Shown: positions 1 to 10,633, counted from the stretch's first letter. The stretch: 64,000 bases of DNA from Hsuehochloa calcarea (GCA_036346395.1 CM070604.1:49937662-50001661); one strand, 5' to 3'. The notes: generated from the letters alone by a model not told the origin. A program made the numbers and translations.

Positions 1-77
1 TGCGATCCATTTCTCCTGTGTAGCGATGCACTATCCTCGTCATTTGACAGGCTTACTAATGAGGTGTTTGTGCGCAG

Positions 78-500
78 GTCATGCGGATGGTCCCGGAGCC
101 CACCGAGTACCAGGTGTCGCGGCACCTCGAGGCATACTTGTTATGGATATTCAGCTAGGTACTATTTACCAGCAGCCACAGTGACTCTGTCGACACTCGC
201 TTCGTGGGGTACGCGCGGGCCATTGCTGACGGGGAGGGGTGCAGATTAGCTGAGGATCAGTCGTACTTGCCGCGATGTACCGTGACATGTGTGAGGCATG
301 CTGTAGGTCGAGGCCGACCTCTATCCTCATAAGTGAGGATAGGCTGCCCCCTCCTACTGCAACTGTGGTCGTTTGAGCGCTTCCCCTCGGACGGCCCGCA
401 CTGCTCGACACTAGTCCATACCGTGCAGACATGTACCACAGGGCGCGGTGGACCGGCCGACCGCATGGTCCCTTTGGTGCTGTAGACGGGTACATACTCT
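78..500 (+). pseudogene. Plant mobile domain (PMD) protein fragment, dead
   Basis: After an acceptor-like GCAG the frame opening at 78 reads EYQVSRHLEAYLLWIFS and meets a TAG stop at 156. Past the stop it continues as DSVDTRFVGYARAIADG (about 183-235), then RMYRDMCEACCRSRPTS (about 274-324) and MYHRARWTGRPHGPFGAVDG (from 431). These segments resemble the plant mobile domain found in MAIN-like proteins and often carried by Mutator-like and gypsy elements in plants. Beyond the stop, at least one frame change near 330-430 breaks the reading. The fragment starts upstream of the window or shortly inside it, so the N-terminus is not seen. The MuDR-type remnant about 600 bp downstream suggests a transposon-borne copy. 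The family call is from recalled consensus, not a search. Confidence 0.6.
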
Positions 501-564
501 CATGTATCTTAACTTTAGTCATTTTACTGGTCATCCTTTGTAACCACTGTTGCGACTTAAATCA

Positions 565-689
565 GTCGCCTAATGGTTGGGCGACTAGATCCAAGTCGCT
601 CAACCATCGGGCGATTTGACAGCAAGTACAATCCCTGTGTCGCTAAACCATTGGGCTACTACCTGCTAGTCGTCCAACGATTGAGCGAC
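565..689. repeat. Array of four short palindromes of the GTCGC...GCGAC type
   Basis: Units lie at 565-585, 595-615, 639-659 and 669-689. The first (GTCGCC, 9 bases, GGCGAC) pairs perfectly over 6 bp; the fourth pairs GTCG with CGAC around TCCAACGATTGAG. Unit starts are 30, 44 and 30 bp apart. No coding frame explains the pattern. Related motifs recur at 5570-5720. Confidence 0.7.
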
Positions 690-732
690 TAAACAGTTGT
701 ATAGAAAGGCACACTCATGGTCTCTTTCACCA

Positions 733-915
733 TTCATCTCGAGAGAGAATGAGAGAAGAAAAGGAGAGGGAGAGAAGGAGAAGGGGAGAAGGAGAGCAGA
801 AGAGAGAATGACGGGGGAGAAGCATAGGAGCCCTAGAGAGGGAGAGAAGGAGAGGAGAGGAGAGGAGCTCGAGAGCAGGAGAGGAGGAGAGGGGAGGAGC
901 TCGGGAGGTAAGAGA
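733..915 (+). repeat. Purine-rich low-complexity tract (GAGA/GGAG)
   Basis: About 180 bp made almost only of A and G, with GAGAGAGA, GGAGAGG and GAAGGAGA runs. The open frames across it on both strands are low-complexity artefacts rich in R, E, G or S, L, P. It may be a decayed microsatellite. Confidence 0.85.
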
Positions 916-1103
916 GAAAGAAGAATGAAGCTCGCTGATAAGGAGAGATGGTCTTCGTGTGAAGGTAATAATCTCATCCATTCTTGTTCTCATCATAATG
1001 TAGGCGACGTGGTGCTAATTATTCATTTAGCATGTATTTCGTGAATGTATTATGACAAATGACTAGTTGAAATGTTTAAAATATTTGCGGTGAGAAATCA
1101 GTC

Positions 1104-2660
1104 ATGTCGGAACCCACAAGATTAAAAGTGCATTACGATGTTGGTACGATTCGTGAAGGTCCATATGGTATCAACCTAAGTGATTTCCAGTAAGTCAGTA
1201 TGGTACACCCGGATGCAGAGAATACTCAAATAGGAGATGTACTGCACTGGCTCTCCTACAACTTCTCCTTGGACCTCGAGGTGTGCAGTGTCGTCCTACA
1301 TGGTATTTAGAGTCGGTCTGCCACACATATTCAGTAGGAGTTGAATAGACTGATGCACACTGTTGCATGGATGGGCTTTGTGGAAGGGTGTCAACGCCGT
1401 GGATATGAGTGCATGCTACTTGTGCAAGCATGTCCGAAGGGAGTCGAAGGATGCCCTACCGACGGCGCTCGTTCGGTTGGTGGGAACAGCTCGGACGCGC
1501 AACACGTGCTTCATGAAGAGTACACGGTGGTCGATGTTGCGGAGGCAGAAGAGGTTGCGGTGGCCGATATTGCGGAGTAAGAAGAGGACGCGGTGACCAA
1601 TATTGTGGAGGCAGAAGACAAAGATCGCACAACGCACACTCAGCCCACCACATAGGCAGATGCAGAGGAGCATGTTGACAGCATAGTGCGTCAGATGGAG
1701 ATTGATGACTCGACGGCCCAGGCGGAGGAGGAAGCTTCAGAAGAGGATGGTGATGACTTTTCTGACAAGGACGAAGGTCCCATCCCGCAGGAATGGAATA
1801 TGGTGGACGTTGAGGGTCTTGCTGTGCACGACGAGCACGAATCACCGTGGGAGTACCATGGTACGAAGGTTCTGCTTCATGCAATATTTGCTGACATGGG
1901 ATCACTACAAGATGCCATTAAACTATAAGCCTTGTCCATGCAGCAGATGTTTTGGGTCTTAAAATCCAGCCAGGAGCAGTACACCATGGTCTGCGAGCAG
2001 GCTAGTTATCCTTGGCATGTGCACGCGCATGGACCCAAGTACGAGACTCACTGGATTGTCTCGAAGGTGAAGGTGCACTCCTGCGTGCTTAGTAGTGTTT
2101 TGCTAGAGCATCGCAACCTAATGTCCACTTTCATAGCCAATGTCATGTACGAAGAGAGAGTGAAGAAGACAGACCTAGAGGCAAAGCACATCATGGTGAC
2201 TATCGGCAGAAATTCAAGTGCAAGATTAGCTACGCAAAGGTATGGCATGCGAAGCAGAATGCTTTCAAAAGGAGGTTCGGTTCTTTCGAGGCGGCCTATG
2301 ACAACCTTCCTCATATGTTCCTGGTGCTTTAGAATAGGAACCCGGGCACATACATTGCTATCAAGGACAAGCCATCTAAAAGACCACTAGGTTTAACAGT
2401 GTTGTAGGCGTGGTGTGGTGGGCAACTTCGCCACATTGGATTTTGCACAGAGAACATGGATTTCAGCTCTTTACCTGTTGAAGGGTGGGAAGGGTCGTCG
2501 GTAGAGTTATCGCATTAGGAACGATATGGACGAAGGAGAAGCTGGAGTGACTGGTAGACGTTGCGGCCACTGCGACTAGGAAGACCACACTACAAGAAGG
2601 TGCAAGGCACATGCCGACACATAGGAACACCGCATGAAGTGCAGCACCATGTCCCATTCT
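1104..2660 (+). pseudogene. MuDR/Mutator-like transposase remnant
   Basis: ATG at 1104 opens VHYDVGTIREGPYGINLSDF, like the N-terminal part of grass MuDR-type transposases, followed by a splice-like GTAAG. An acidic stretch lies at 1686-1925. A decayed MuDR DNA-binding region follows (HAHGPKYETHWIVSKVKVHS, then HRNLMSTFIANVMY). After a frame change near 2200 it reads KISYAKVWHAKQ and RFGSFEAAYDNLP. A CCHC zinc knuckle (C-X2-C-X4-H-X4-C) with one internal stop is readable at 2562-2603, preceded by RIRNDMDEGEAGVTGRRC. The DDE catalytic core is missing between about 2390 and 2450, so the copy is internally deleted as well as frameshifted. It cannot make an active transposase. Family assignment rests on motif order. 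Confidence 0.75.
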
Positions 2661-2675
2661 AATTCTCTAAAGGCA

Positions 2676-2790
2676 TGTGTGTATCGTCCTTGGTTTGTTA
2701 GTCTGTGTGCCATGTAACTCCCCCCCCCTTGTCGGATTAACTATCGTGTTGTTATCGTTGCGCCATTTCTCCAAAGTTCTCCACCGTATA
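2676..2790 (+). repeat. Shared 3'-end segment, copy A (continues at 3589-3650)
   Basis: This stretch joined to 3589-3650 matches 5221-5397 closely: both carry TCCTTGGTT, GCCATGTAAC, CGTGTTGTTATCGTT and CATTTCTCCAAAGTTCT, then GCAAGAATCACTTACCTTC. Copy A is split by the solo LTR at 2791-3583. The two copies follow two different dead genes and look like one duplicated 3' flank or UTR. Confidence 0.75.
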
Positions 2791-3583
2791 TGATGAGGAC
2801 ATCACTAGTAATGCCAAAGACATCGCTAGTAACGCCAAAGCTAGTAATGAGACTTCAATAACTGGACCAATAACAAGAGCACGAGCCAAGAAGCTACAAT
2901 CTCGGTTAACCCTGTTCCTTAATGAACATATCATTAATTTTAAAAAGAATTGTATACTACCTAAAAACAATGTTTTACTTGTGCTCAGGTTTGAAGAGTC
3001 AACGATGGATGGAGATGAAGGACATGTGGCCGTCATCCAAGGAAGCACAAGTCTACGGCATGAATAATAAGCGGCCTATGAATAGTGCCCGCGTGAACAA
3101 GCTTGTGAGCGATTGCATGTGAGCGATCGCGCGTGCTACGGTGCGTGTGAGCGATGCGTGTGAGCGATGCGTGTGAGCGATCCGCGTGTGAAACGATGCC
3201 ATGAGCGATTGCACGTGCTACGATCTTGCGTGAATAGTACCATATGGAAAATCTTGTGTTGAAAAGCCTTAGGCTAAGACTATATATTGAGGGTAAACCC
3301 CATTGTAAGGCAACGAATTTGATAATAGAAAACTCTTGTTCTTTCGTTGGGCAAACCAACTTGAGAGGAATTGGGAGTTCACCAAATTAAGATTGTTCAA
3401 CCTTTTCCGCCGGGAATTGGGAGCGCGATAGAACTTCATCGGTGGTCGTGAAGTTCAAAGACGTGTGGTTGGGCGAATTATAGAGTGCTAACTCTTGCAT
3501 TGGCAACGGGGGATCACTACGGTTCATCAAATCCACGTGAGTATCCAGATCCTACGTCGAGAAGATCGGGCGACCCCGTATCA
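2791..3583 (+). mobile_element. Solo LTR of a Ty3/gypsy element, TSD GTATA
   Basis: The element starts TGATGAGG and ends CCGTATCA, is 793 bp long, and is flanked by GTATA at 2786-2790 and 3584-3588, a perfect 5-bp target duplication. The interrupted host sequence is intact in copy B at 5221-5397. The first 230 bp can be read as the tail of a gypsy polyprotein (GPITRARAKKLQSRL, then NNVLLVLRFEE), so in this family the polyprotein frame appears to run into the 3' LTR. Repeats of GTGAGCGAT fill 3110-3185. The 3' part has a typical gypsy LTR end with CGCCGGGAATTGGGAGCGC. There is no second LTR or internal region, so it is a recombined solo LTR. Confidence 0.88.
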
Positions 3584-3656
3584 GTATATGAATTCCCTAG
3601 CGCATTGCAAGAATCACTTACCTTCCTACTAACGACTCATTGCTACCATAATCATC

Positions 3657-3684
3657 CCAACGGTGGAGCAACTACCGTTGGGCG
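3657..3684. repeat. Hairpin CCCAACGGT...ACCGTTGGG
   Basis: Perfect 9-bp inverted repeat around a short loop, followed by GCGACTT. It resembles the GTCGC/GCGAC palindromes at 565-689 and 5570-5720. Nothing else is visible from 3700 to 4060. Confidence 0.7.
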
Positions 3685-4069
3685 ACTTAAAAAATAACAT
3701 TATTATTTTGTTATTCTGATGGAAATAATTGTGGGGGAATATATGAGAATTTTTGTAGGTTACTAGTTTATTCTCATTCATAAAGGACTACGATGCATAG
3801 ATAAGTAGTGGACATTACAATATCATTACAACTGAACTTCTACTTGGCAAGAACAACATATAATAGAACAACATTCATTGGATCCTGGCAACGAGGGAAA
3901 ACCATGTGCTACTGTAGTTATTCTAATTGTCTGCTCACTCGAAAGTTAGATGATGCCGAAGACATCCCGCTTAAGACTGGAAGAAAGGAGAAGACGAAGT
4001 GAAGAGTGAGGTGAATGGCAGCCAAAGCAGTCATATTTAGCCATTGGTGCCCCAGAAGAGACAACTCTC

Positions 4070-4256
4070 TACAAAGTACGAAGAGACCACTATCTTAAAA
4101 GCAGGACATGATGTCTCTCTGTAAAGCCGGACATGACGTCTCTCTGCAAAGCAGAACATGACCACTATCTGCAAAGTAGGACGTGGCCTAATGAGGTAGC
4201 TTTGCGCAACGACTTGACCCAACGAGGTAGCTTTGCACAGTGACTTGACCCAACAC
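4070..4256 (+). repeat. Two short tandem repeats upstream of a dead gene
   Basis: Positions 4070-4172 hold about four copies of a 25-bp unit (AAAGCAGGACATGATGTCTC-like). Positions 4186-4256 hold two copies of a 33-bp unit (GAGGTAGCTTTGCGCAACGA-like). They lie just upstream of a TATA box at 4349. Confidence 0.7.
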
Positions 4257-4348
4257 TGCAACAGAATTCCTCCTCGCCGACGCGAATTAGCTTCAACTGG
4301 ATTGCACTTCGGCCGCTATAGAGCCACCACAACTGTGTCCGCCTCTGC

Positions 4349-4357
4349 TATAAATAG
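4349..4357 (+). promoter_or_regulatory. TATA box TATAAATAG
   Basis: TATAAATAG lies 57 bp upstream of the ATG at 4406, at proper spacing for a plant core promoter. It probably served the dead gene at 4406-5183. Confidence 0.5.
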
Positions 4358-4405
4358 AGCGCTACTCGACCGGGAACTCCACACCAACAATACTACCAAC
4401 ATAAC

Positions 4406-5183
4406 ATGGACAAGGGGAAGGAATGAGAGAACATCCGCGAGTTTTTGAAGGACTGGATGTCTCCCTAGGAGACCGACACTCGCCACATGGCGTTTAGTCA
4501 GGAGCCTCACACTCAACACCCACCTCCGGAGCTCGTCGATCTAAGGAAGCTGCCTTGTAGTACGCCCAATGATTCCAGGTCGAGCCACACCCTCCCTCCC
4601 ATGCCCGCTGAACGCTCTCTGGAATGGCCCTCACAGGGGTGGAGCCACCCCTTTGCTGGTGTCAGGACACCTGCAAGTGCGTCAAATCAACCGACAAGTG
4701 GACCAATGGGCAGCGCTATTGGTGCTGCCCAAACTTTGTGCGGACTACCCTGACCACAGGTTTGACACGCCGAGCCACAAACAGTCGGTAATAAAATTAC
4801 ATTTTAGTGGACACCACTATTTTGCCTCCCATTACGTTGTAACCACGTCTCTCTTCCCACTACAATCTCCGTCGCGCCTATGTGACTTCAGCCAGTGGAT
4901 CGACGACAAGATCCACCCCGATGACATGTGAATGTTGCTGACATGGAAGAACTAGGCCAAGGAGGACTGCGAGGGCTGTGAAAGGTGCCTCGAAGAGCTG
5001 CAGGCTGAGATGGACGAGAAGAAGAGGCGGGAGAGGCTACACGAGGTGCATGAGCGCGAGCATGCCCGACGATGCGAGGTCGAGAGGGCGCGGAAGAGGG
5101 CCATCACGGTGAAAGCTAAGGAGCAAGACAAGGAGTACAACGCCGAGCTAGGCCACAAGGGCAAATGGTCACGTTTATTGTAG
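4406..5183 (+). pseudogene. TE-associated protein with C-terminal charged coiled coil, dead
   Basis: ATG at 4406 is followed by a stop after six codons. Longer open stretches follow (4487-4753 and 4569-4931). Near 4880 the frame reads RLCDFSQWIDDKIHPDDM, resembling the CDF-x-W-I/V-D segment after GRF-like zinc fingers in many grass TE-associated proteins. From about 4955 to 5180 the frame gives a charged helix (EELQAEMDEKKRRERLHEVH, then REHARRCEVERARKR) ending GKW and a stop at 5181. This coiled-coil tail matches the usual ending of such proteins. A TATA box and tandem repeats lie upstream and a duplicated 3' segment follows. Function is unknown; I infer a Mutator-related passenger gene. Confidence 0.5.
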
Positions 5184-5220
5184 TAGTTCGACCCTCTTTG
5201 TCCATATGTCCCTCTTCGTT

Positions 5221-5397
5221 CAGTGTACCGTCCTTGGTTCGTTAGCCTGCGTGCCATGTAACCCCCTTGTCAGATCAACCGTCGTGTTGTTATCGTTACG
5301 TCATTTCTCCAAAGTTCTTCACCGTGTATGAATTCCTTGACGCATCGCAAGAATCACTTACCTTCGTACTTACGACACATTACTACCTCTATCGTCA
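5221..5397 (+). repeat. Shared 3'-end segment, copy B (uninterrupted)
   Basis: Uninterrupted partner of 2676-2790 plus 3589-3650. It shows the empty target site CACCGTGTATGAATTCC of the gypsy solo LTR, which confirms the insertion point. Homology stops near 5397. Confidence 0.75.
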
Positions 5398-5574
5398 CAA
5401 AATTCTTCAAAAATTTACCGCACTACAACAACATACGATGATCACAAAATGTTATTTCGTGTCTAACAGATTTTGTACCCTTGGTATTATACAAAAATCA
5501 CAAAAATTTACATTTATTCCCACATAATTATTTCCAGGGGATTAATAACATAATATTGTTATATTTAAAATCAC

Positions 5575-5720
5575 CCAGTGGTCGAGCCACATATGGCCTT
5601 ATCACTTTACGATTAGGCGTCTGGTCCAAGTAGCTTTACTGTTGAGCGACAAGGCCATATGTAGTTGGGCAACTTGGACCAGTCACCTAATGGTTAAGAG
5701 ACTAGGTCCATGCCCATTGG
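5575..5720. repeat. Nested inverted repeats with GCGAC motifs
   Basis: ACATATGGCCTT (5589-5600) is the exact reverse complement of AAGGCCATATGT (5651-5662). Inside and beyond it TGGTCCAAGT and ACTTGGACCA are also exact inverses. AGTCACCTAATGGTTAAGAG near 5680 parallels the first palindrome at 565-585. It may be the right-hand counterpart of the array at 565-689. Confidence 0.65.
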
Positions 5721-5823
5721 GGGAGCGACAAAGTATTATTTCTGTAAAATAATAAAAGACAGACATATTACTGTATTTCATTGTAAAATAACGATTATTT
5801 TTAAAAAATCATTGAGTGCGAGC

Positions 5824-5957
5824 GTGAAGAAAATCTGTTGGGGAGGGCTGGCGCCGGACCCCACCCATCAGCAGTTGATTTTGTCGATGAAGGATGAACT
5901 AATGGTGGATGAGGAGAGGTCTCACATGAGGTCCTCTCCAACAAATTTTCTTTCGTG
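5824..5957. mobile_element. MITE-like inverted-repeat element (tentative)
   Basis: GAAGAAAATCTGTTGGGGAG at the left is matched by the inverse of CTCTCCAACAAATTTTCTTT at the right with two or three mismatches, enclosing about 85 bp with no coding potential. The size and structure suit a MITE, but no target duplication was resolved. Confidence 0.4.
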
Positions 5958-6780
5958 GGAGTGTCTATTCTCTTGTGCTTTGGCTTTCTCAGGATTGGAT
6001 TGAGATCCTTTGCATTGCATCGAAGGAGTCAATGTAGAGGACCTATAGTGTATTGCATTAAGAGTGATCTTCACCATCCGATTAAAAACGAAAGACCGAG
6101 ACCAAGCGTTGCAATATGCTAGAGTAAAATAGCCTCGTTACTTCCCTCCCTCTTTGTTGCTACGATTACTCTGATGATGATCTTTGGTATGTCTGAAACA
6201 TTGTTCGTCTGTAGACCTTCTGAGAGTGTAGAGAATCTGGATCCGTCTGTACATAGCTCGGGGTGTACATCTGCTTGTAGGTAGACTTTACGTATTACCG
6301 AGTTCGAGTCCGTATACGGTATACACATGTAGTACAAAGTTGAGTCGATTTGTTCAACAAACATGTAATACCGACTAACATCCGAGTTTCTTTCTAGTAA
6401 TAACTTGTATATATATTTTTGGCGAAATAGTATGATAAACTAAAAATAAAGATAGAAAAATGAAATCAGGATGTTGTGCTAAGCGCACTACATAATATCA
6501 TAATATCCTGAAACTCTAGCACAATTGGTCAATACATGAGCGATTTCGTTCTCTTCTAATTTTTGCTACTTCCGTGGACATGGAAACCTAAACGATATTT
6601 GTATCTTTTTTTTTTTTTCAGGCTGATGCAAATACTTTGTGTCTAGTTTCATTTGTAGCCTAATGGGTCAGTTGAACGTAGTTTTACACTAAAATTCTAA
6701 TAAACAAATGAAGCCTAATCCCCTTTCTGGCCCAACCAAAGCAAATAAGAAAGGTGCATTTATACATGAAGAACACGACA
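5958..6780. other. Intergenic, no gene seen
   Basis: AT-rich sequence with a 13-bp T run near 6608. The short frames lack recognisable motifs. Confidence 0.6.
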
Positions 6781-6819
6781 GCCCGCAGATCAGGCCCCGT
6801 CGCCCAAATTCGCCCCCTT

Positions 6820-8475
6820 ACCACCGCGATGGCGGTGGCAACAATGGTGTCCCCCCGACGCGGCGAAGACGAAAGCTTGCAATGTAGCCTCTGCTGATGT
6901 GGGTGAAGGGATACGGATAGGCTATGATAGCTGACAATTCAAAATTTTTACCACGTAAACTAGGAAGTCATGTAAGCAAGAGATCATAGAAGAAGAGTTG
7001 AAGTAGACCGATCCAACGAAGAGCACGCCGGTAAAGTGGTCGCAGTTGATTGTCTCCTCCAGCAACCTCTGTAGTTCCTTATGAAGATCGCGGATCGTCC
7101 TCAAGCGCTACAGCAACCGTAGTAGCGCTATCCACACGTCCAGGGAAGGAACAACCAAATGCCGGTGTGCTAGCACCAAGTCGCACGGCGGGGCTCTCAG
7201 AAAGATGGCAGCTAGGGTTTCGGTGGAGCAACTCACGTCAACTCGTATGTCGCACTTCTAAACCTATAGCCTCGAGCATCCCCTTATAAAGTGTCTATAA
7301 TGGATTCTATTCGAACACGTTTTATTCCAAACCGTTAAGTGTGTGACCCGTTAGGTTATACGTAGTCAGTTGTGACTCAGAAACACTTCTCGACCACGAG
7401 TCGTTAGTGGTTCCTAGCAGGACATAACGATTCCTGAATACACATAAATTATATCGGACGAACCTTAATGCAATATGATCTACGACCAGGTCCTGGTCAC
7501 TTATGACCAGGTCCTATCTCTATACAATCAGTTCATATTTTGTCACGACCAGTTCGTAACTCCTTACGACCAGGTTTCTACTACTCTGTAATTACGTTTG
7601 ACCAGTCTACAACCAGCTCGTATATCTATATGACTAGTCCGTAACTGATCGAACTAAGCGAACTACTCATGTATTCTCCCTTTGCCTCATGATATTTGGT
7701 TGAACTCCAGGTGAGATGTTGTGTCATCCATAGACTGTTCAATACTTTCTCGATCGAGTGTCGAATAACCTTATGTGGTCGAACTCTTCGACCACTAATG
7801 GCATGACCATGCACTTCTTTATCCAATCAATTAGAGGGTCCAAGAGATACCTCTCCTGTTATGATAGGTGGGATAAATCTCATATTCGATCAGTCACATA
7901 CATCCGCATGTTTCATAGTACACACAAAAGTTACCTTTATAACTACCCAGTTACGAGTAGCGTTTGGCAACCCCTAAGAGTACTATTACGCATGTAGGGA
8001 ACCATGCTGATATCAGGTCTAAGGATTATATATCATCATAGCTTAAGACCAACTAACGACACATATAATCGTAACAATCTCAATAGTATCTCAAGGTGAG
8101 TCTATCCAACACTATGTTCTCTAACATGTGTTCACATTATCGATTTAATATCTCAGTATCTATGACCGGTGAAACATGGTCATCAACCAATACATATGCT
8201 AGTCGTAGGGTCCTAGTGTTCCGACCAGGGATACATTTAGAATGACATCATGTAAGTTTAAAGAGCTTCACCAAGTCACATACTCGTTGATCTATATAAC
8301 TTATGATTCATTCAAGAAATATAATAACACTTATTCAAGAACTCATAAATATAGACGTGATACAATCATCTCTATTATTGTCTCTAGAGTATATCACCAA
8401 CAGTGGGTTGTGGTGGCGAGGAGAAGAAGCACGAGGATGAGGAGGAAGCTTGCATCGCAGCCTCTACTGAAGTGG
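6820..8475 (+). repeat. Tandem repeat (about 70 bp, 2 copies) split by a solo LTR
   Basis: Positions 6871-6903 (AAGCTTGCAATGTAGCCTCT...) and 8443-8475 (AAGCTTGCATCGCAGCCTCT...) are about 85 percent alike, and both end in GTGGG. With the LTR removed they form an imperfect direct repeat, and the LTR sits at the junction. Confidence 0.6.
6904..8402 (-). mobile_element. Solo LTR, copia-like family 1, TSD GTGGG
   Basis: On the minus strand the element begins TGTTGGTGATATAC (from 8402) and ends CCCTTCA (at 6904), 1499 bp, flanked by GTGGG at 6899-6903 and 8403-8407. The start resembles the TGTTGGAAATATGC opening of many grass copia LTRs. It is alignable along its length with 17428-18979, and partly with 11095-11404 in reverse. 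No internal coding region adjoins it, so it is a solo LTR. Confidence 0.9.
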
Positions 8476-8533
8476 GATGTGGCCAGCGAGAAGGACGAGG
8501 AGGAGGGGATGCGCTGGCGCCACCTGCTATTAG

Positions 8534-9668
8534 CACTACTACACAAAGGGTCATCACAGACGGTTTTAAACTGTCATCACCGACAGTTTCTGAACCGTCT
8601 AAATTTATGTGTCTGTGATAACAAGCAATTATCATAGATGGTTTTTAAGCAGTCTATGATAAGTCACAACACAGATGGTTCGCATAAATAACCGTCTGTG
8701 ATAGTTGGCTTTTACAGACGGTTTATATCACAAAACTGCCTGTGATATATATATTTCTATTTTTTGGTTAGTATCAGGAAATACTAGCCATGTCATCTGA
8801 AAATAGCTGCTTACATAATCTGAAATGAAAGAAAACTCAAACTAGATGGCGAACGAACGGCGAAAACGGGTGCGGAAACTTCGAAGACCGTTTTGAGGCC
8901 CTAAATGATGTTTTTTTGGGCTTTTCAATTTTTTAGGGCCTTAAGAAAAGAGCCTAACTTATGAATTTTTGGATTGAACTTTTCGTTAGCTTTCCAACGA
9001 ACCAAAGAACGTCGCAATCCGAGTTCGTATACAAAAGTTATGGTTGTTTTACCGGACAGTGCACGAAACCAAAATATATTCGGGTTCGGATTTGTGGCTG
9101 GGGAGGAAAACAAGTCCAAGACGAAGAGGCGGACTTGGACTTAGGGATGCCGATGCGCTCGCTGTCGATATCTATGAGCTTCATCTCAAAATTCACAATC
9201 TTATTTTGATCTATTCATTCACAAGAAAACCACGGTCACAACTGAGAGCCACCAAAAGCAACAAGGCAGGGGGAGGCGACAAGCGATTAATCACTTACTG
9301 GGGGACTCAAACATGAAGGTGACGAAGCAGTCGAAGTTGGCATCGGTCACCGCCTCGCGCATCACCTCCATGACCTTCTTGAGGAATCTACCAGGATTTG
9401 TGGTTTGGAAGTGGAGAGTGGTCGAAGAGGAGGAAAGGAGATTAATAGGGAAGCATTTGGGGACGCGAAAGATATCACGCTCTGTGATATAAAATTATTA
9501 CAGACGAATCTTGTTAAGAACCATCTGTGATGTATTACAAATAATTTTAGCCATCGCTAGTAACAAAGACGGTCACGCTTGTAAAACTGTCTGCGATAAT
9601 TACAACACTAACGGTTTCCTGAAATCGTCTATAACGAGACGTCCAATATAACCTGTTTCGTAGTAGTG
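8534..9668. mobile_element. Non-autonomous CACTA (En/Spm) element
   Basis: Left end CACTACTACACAAAGG at 8534; right end TTTCGTAGTAGTG at 9656-9668, its inverse. Both ends carry subterminal motifs of the type ACAGACGGTT / AACCGTCTGTGATA in both directions (8560-8740 and 9480-9640), as usual for CACTA elements. It is 1135 bp with no transposase. The internal part at 9312-9460 may be a captured host fragment. The 3-bp flanks (TAG, TTC) do not match, so the target duplication is lost or a boundary is rearranged. Confidence 0.85.
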
Positions 9669-10620
9669 TTCTTGGCGTCCTTAGTGCAGGCGCCACCCAT
9701 GGGGTGGCATGGGTATCTGATACACCGCCTCGTGTCATGTCTGGTGCCAAGGTATCCGGCGAGAGAAAGAGTGAAGATGTGAGGGTCTCGTGGTCTCACC
9801 AGAGCAGCCACTGCTTCTGCCCGGAGCGGCGAGGGTCCATCCTCGCCGTCCTCGATGGCGTGGTGGGAGAGAGTCATGTTAGGTACTAATCTTCACAAAA
9901 TTGTATTGCATGTTCATTTTGTTATTGTGCATGTAGTGAACTAGTGTGTAGGCCTTTGCATGGTAGCAACGTGTGGTGCCGGAAGATCACGCCTGCTGTA
10001 CGTCTTGAGCCGGAATGCACGCATGGCGTGAGGCCGACGTGCCGTATGAGGCGGCAAGTGCATGTGAATTATTGTGGAGTGCAATAAAACTCATATAATG
10101 TGTTGTCTCTAAGTTGGCCTCGACATTGATACAACAATAAAAGATTGTCCATAAGTGACTTGTAGACTGTCTGTTACATGTCGGACGGCTTCTTTCTCTC
10201 TCTCTTCTGTTCTCTTTCATTCACATCGATCATCGAAAATCTTACGTGGTAAGGATTCCAGACTACTAATATCACCCTATCGAACATACTCTTAGGAGTT
10301 AATTACTGGAACACGTTGCATGCAAGCTGAGAAGCTGTGGTGATCAGTAGCTACATGTGTGCGTGCACGTTGTGAGTAGCTAGCTTGCATGTAGGTGAGC
10401 GCTTGGCCATCCTGGCTTGTAGGAGCACGATCGGCTACATTCAGTACGTGCTCGGTTAAGTCAGCGGAGAAAGACTTGTAGGGTTTGTTTAGAACGTGTG
10501 GTGCTTAGTGGCTTAAGTCTGGGAGTGTTGCACATTAGTTGGTGCGAGACTTGTGGGGTTTGTTTAGAGTCGTCGAGCGAGCCGGACCGGCCGTGGCCAG
10601 GATTAATTCCTCTCCGTCTT
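9669..10620. other. Intergenic, no gene seen
   Basis: Mixed sequence. A perfect 7-bp hairpin GCCACCC-ATG-GGGTGGC lies near 9690. No open frame has protein-like features. Confidence 0.5.
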
Positions 10621-10633
10621 CGTGGAGTCAAGG

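Noticed and set aside
666..1044. Overlapping ORFs on both strands
   Set aside because: Caused by the purine-rich tract at 733-915; simple-sequence translation only.
5824..5957. microRNA precursor
   Set aside because: The arms are short with mismatches and no known mature sequence; MITE-like structure fits better.
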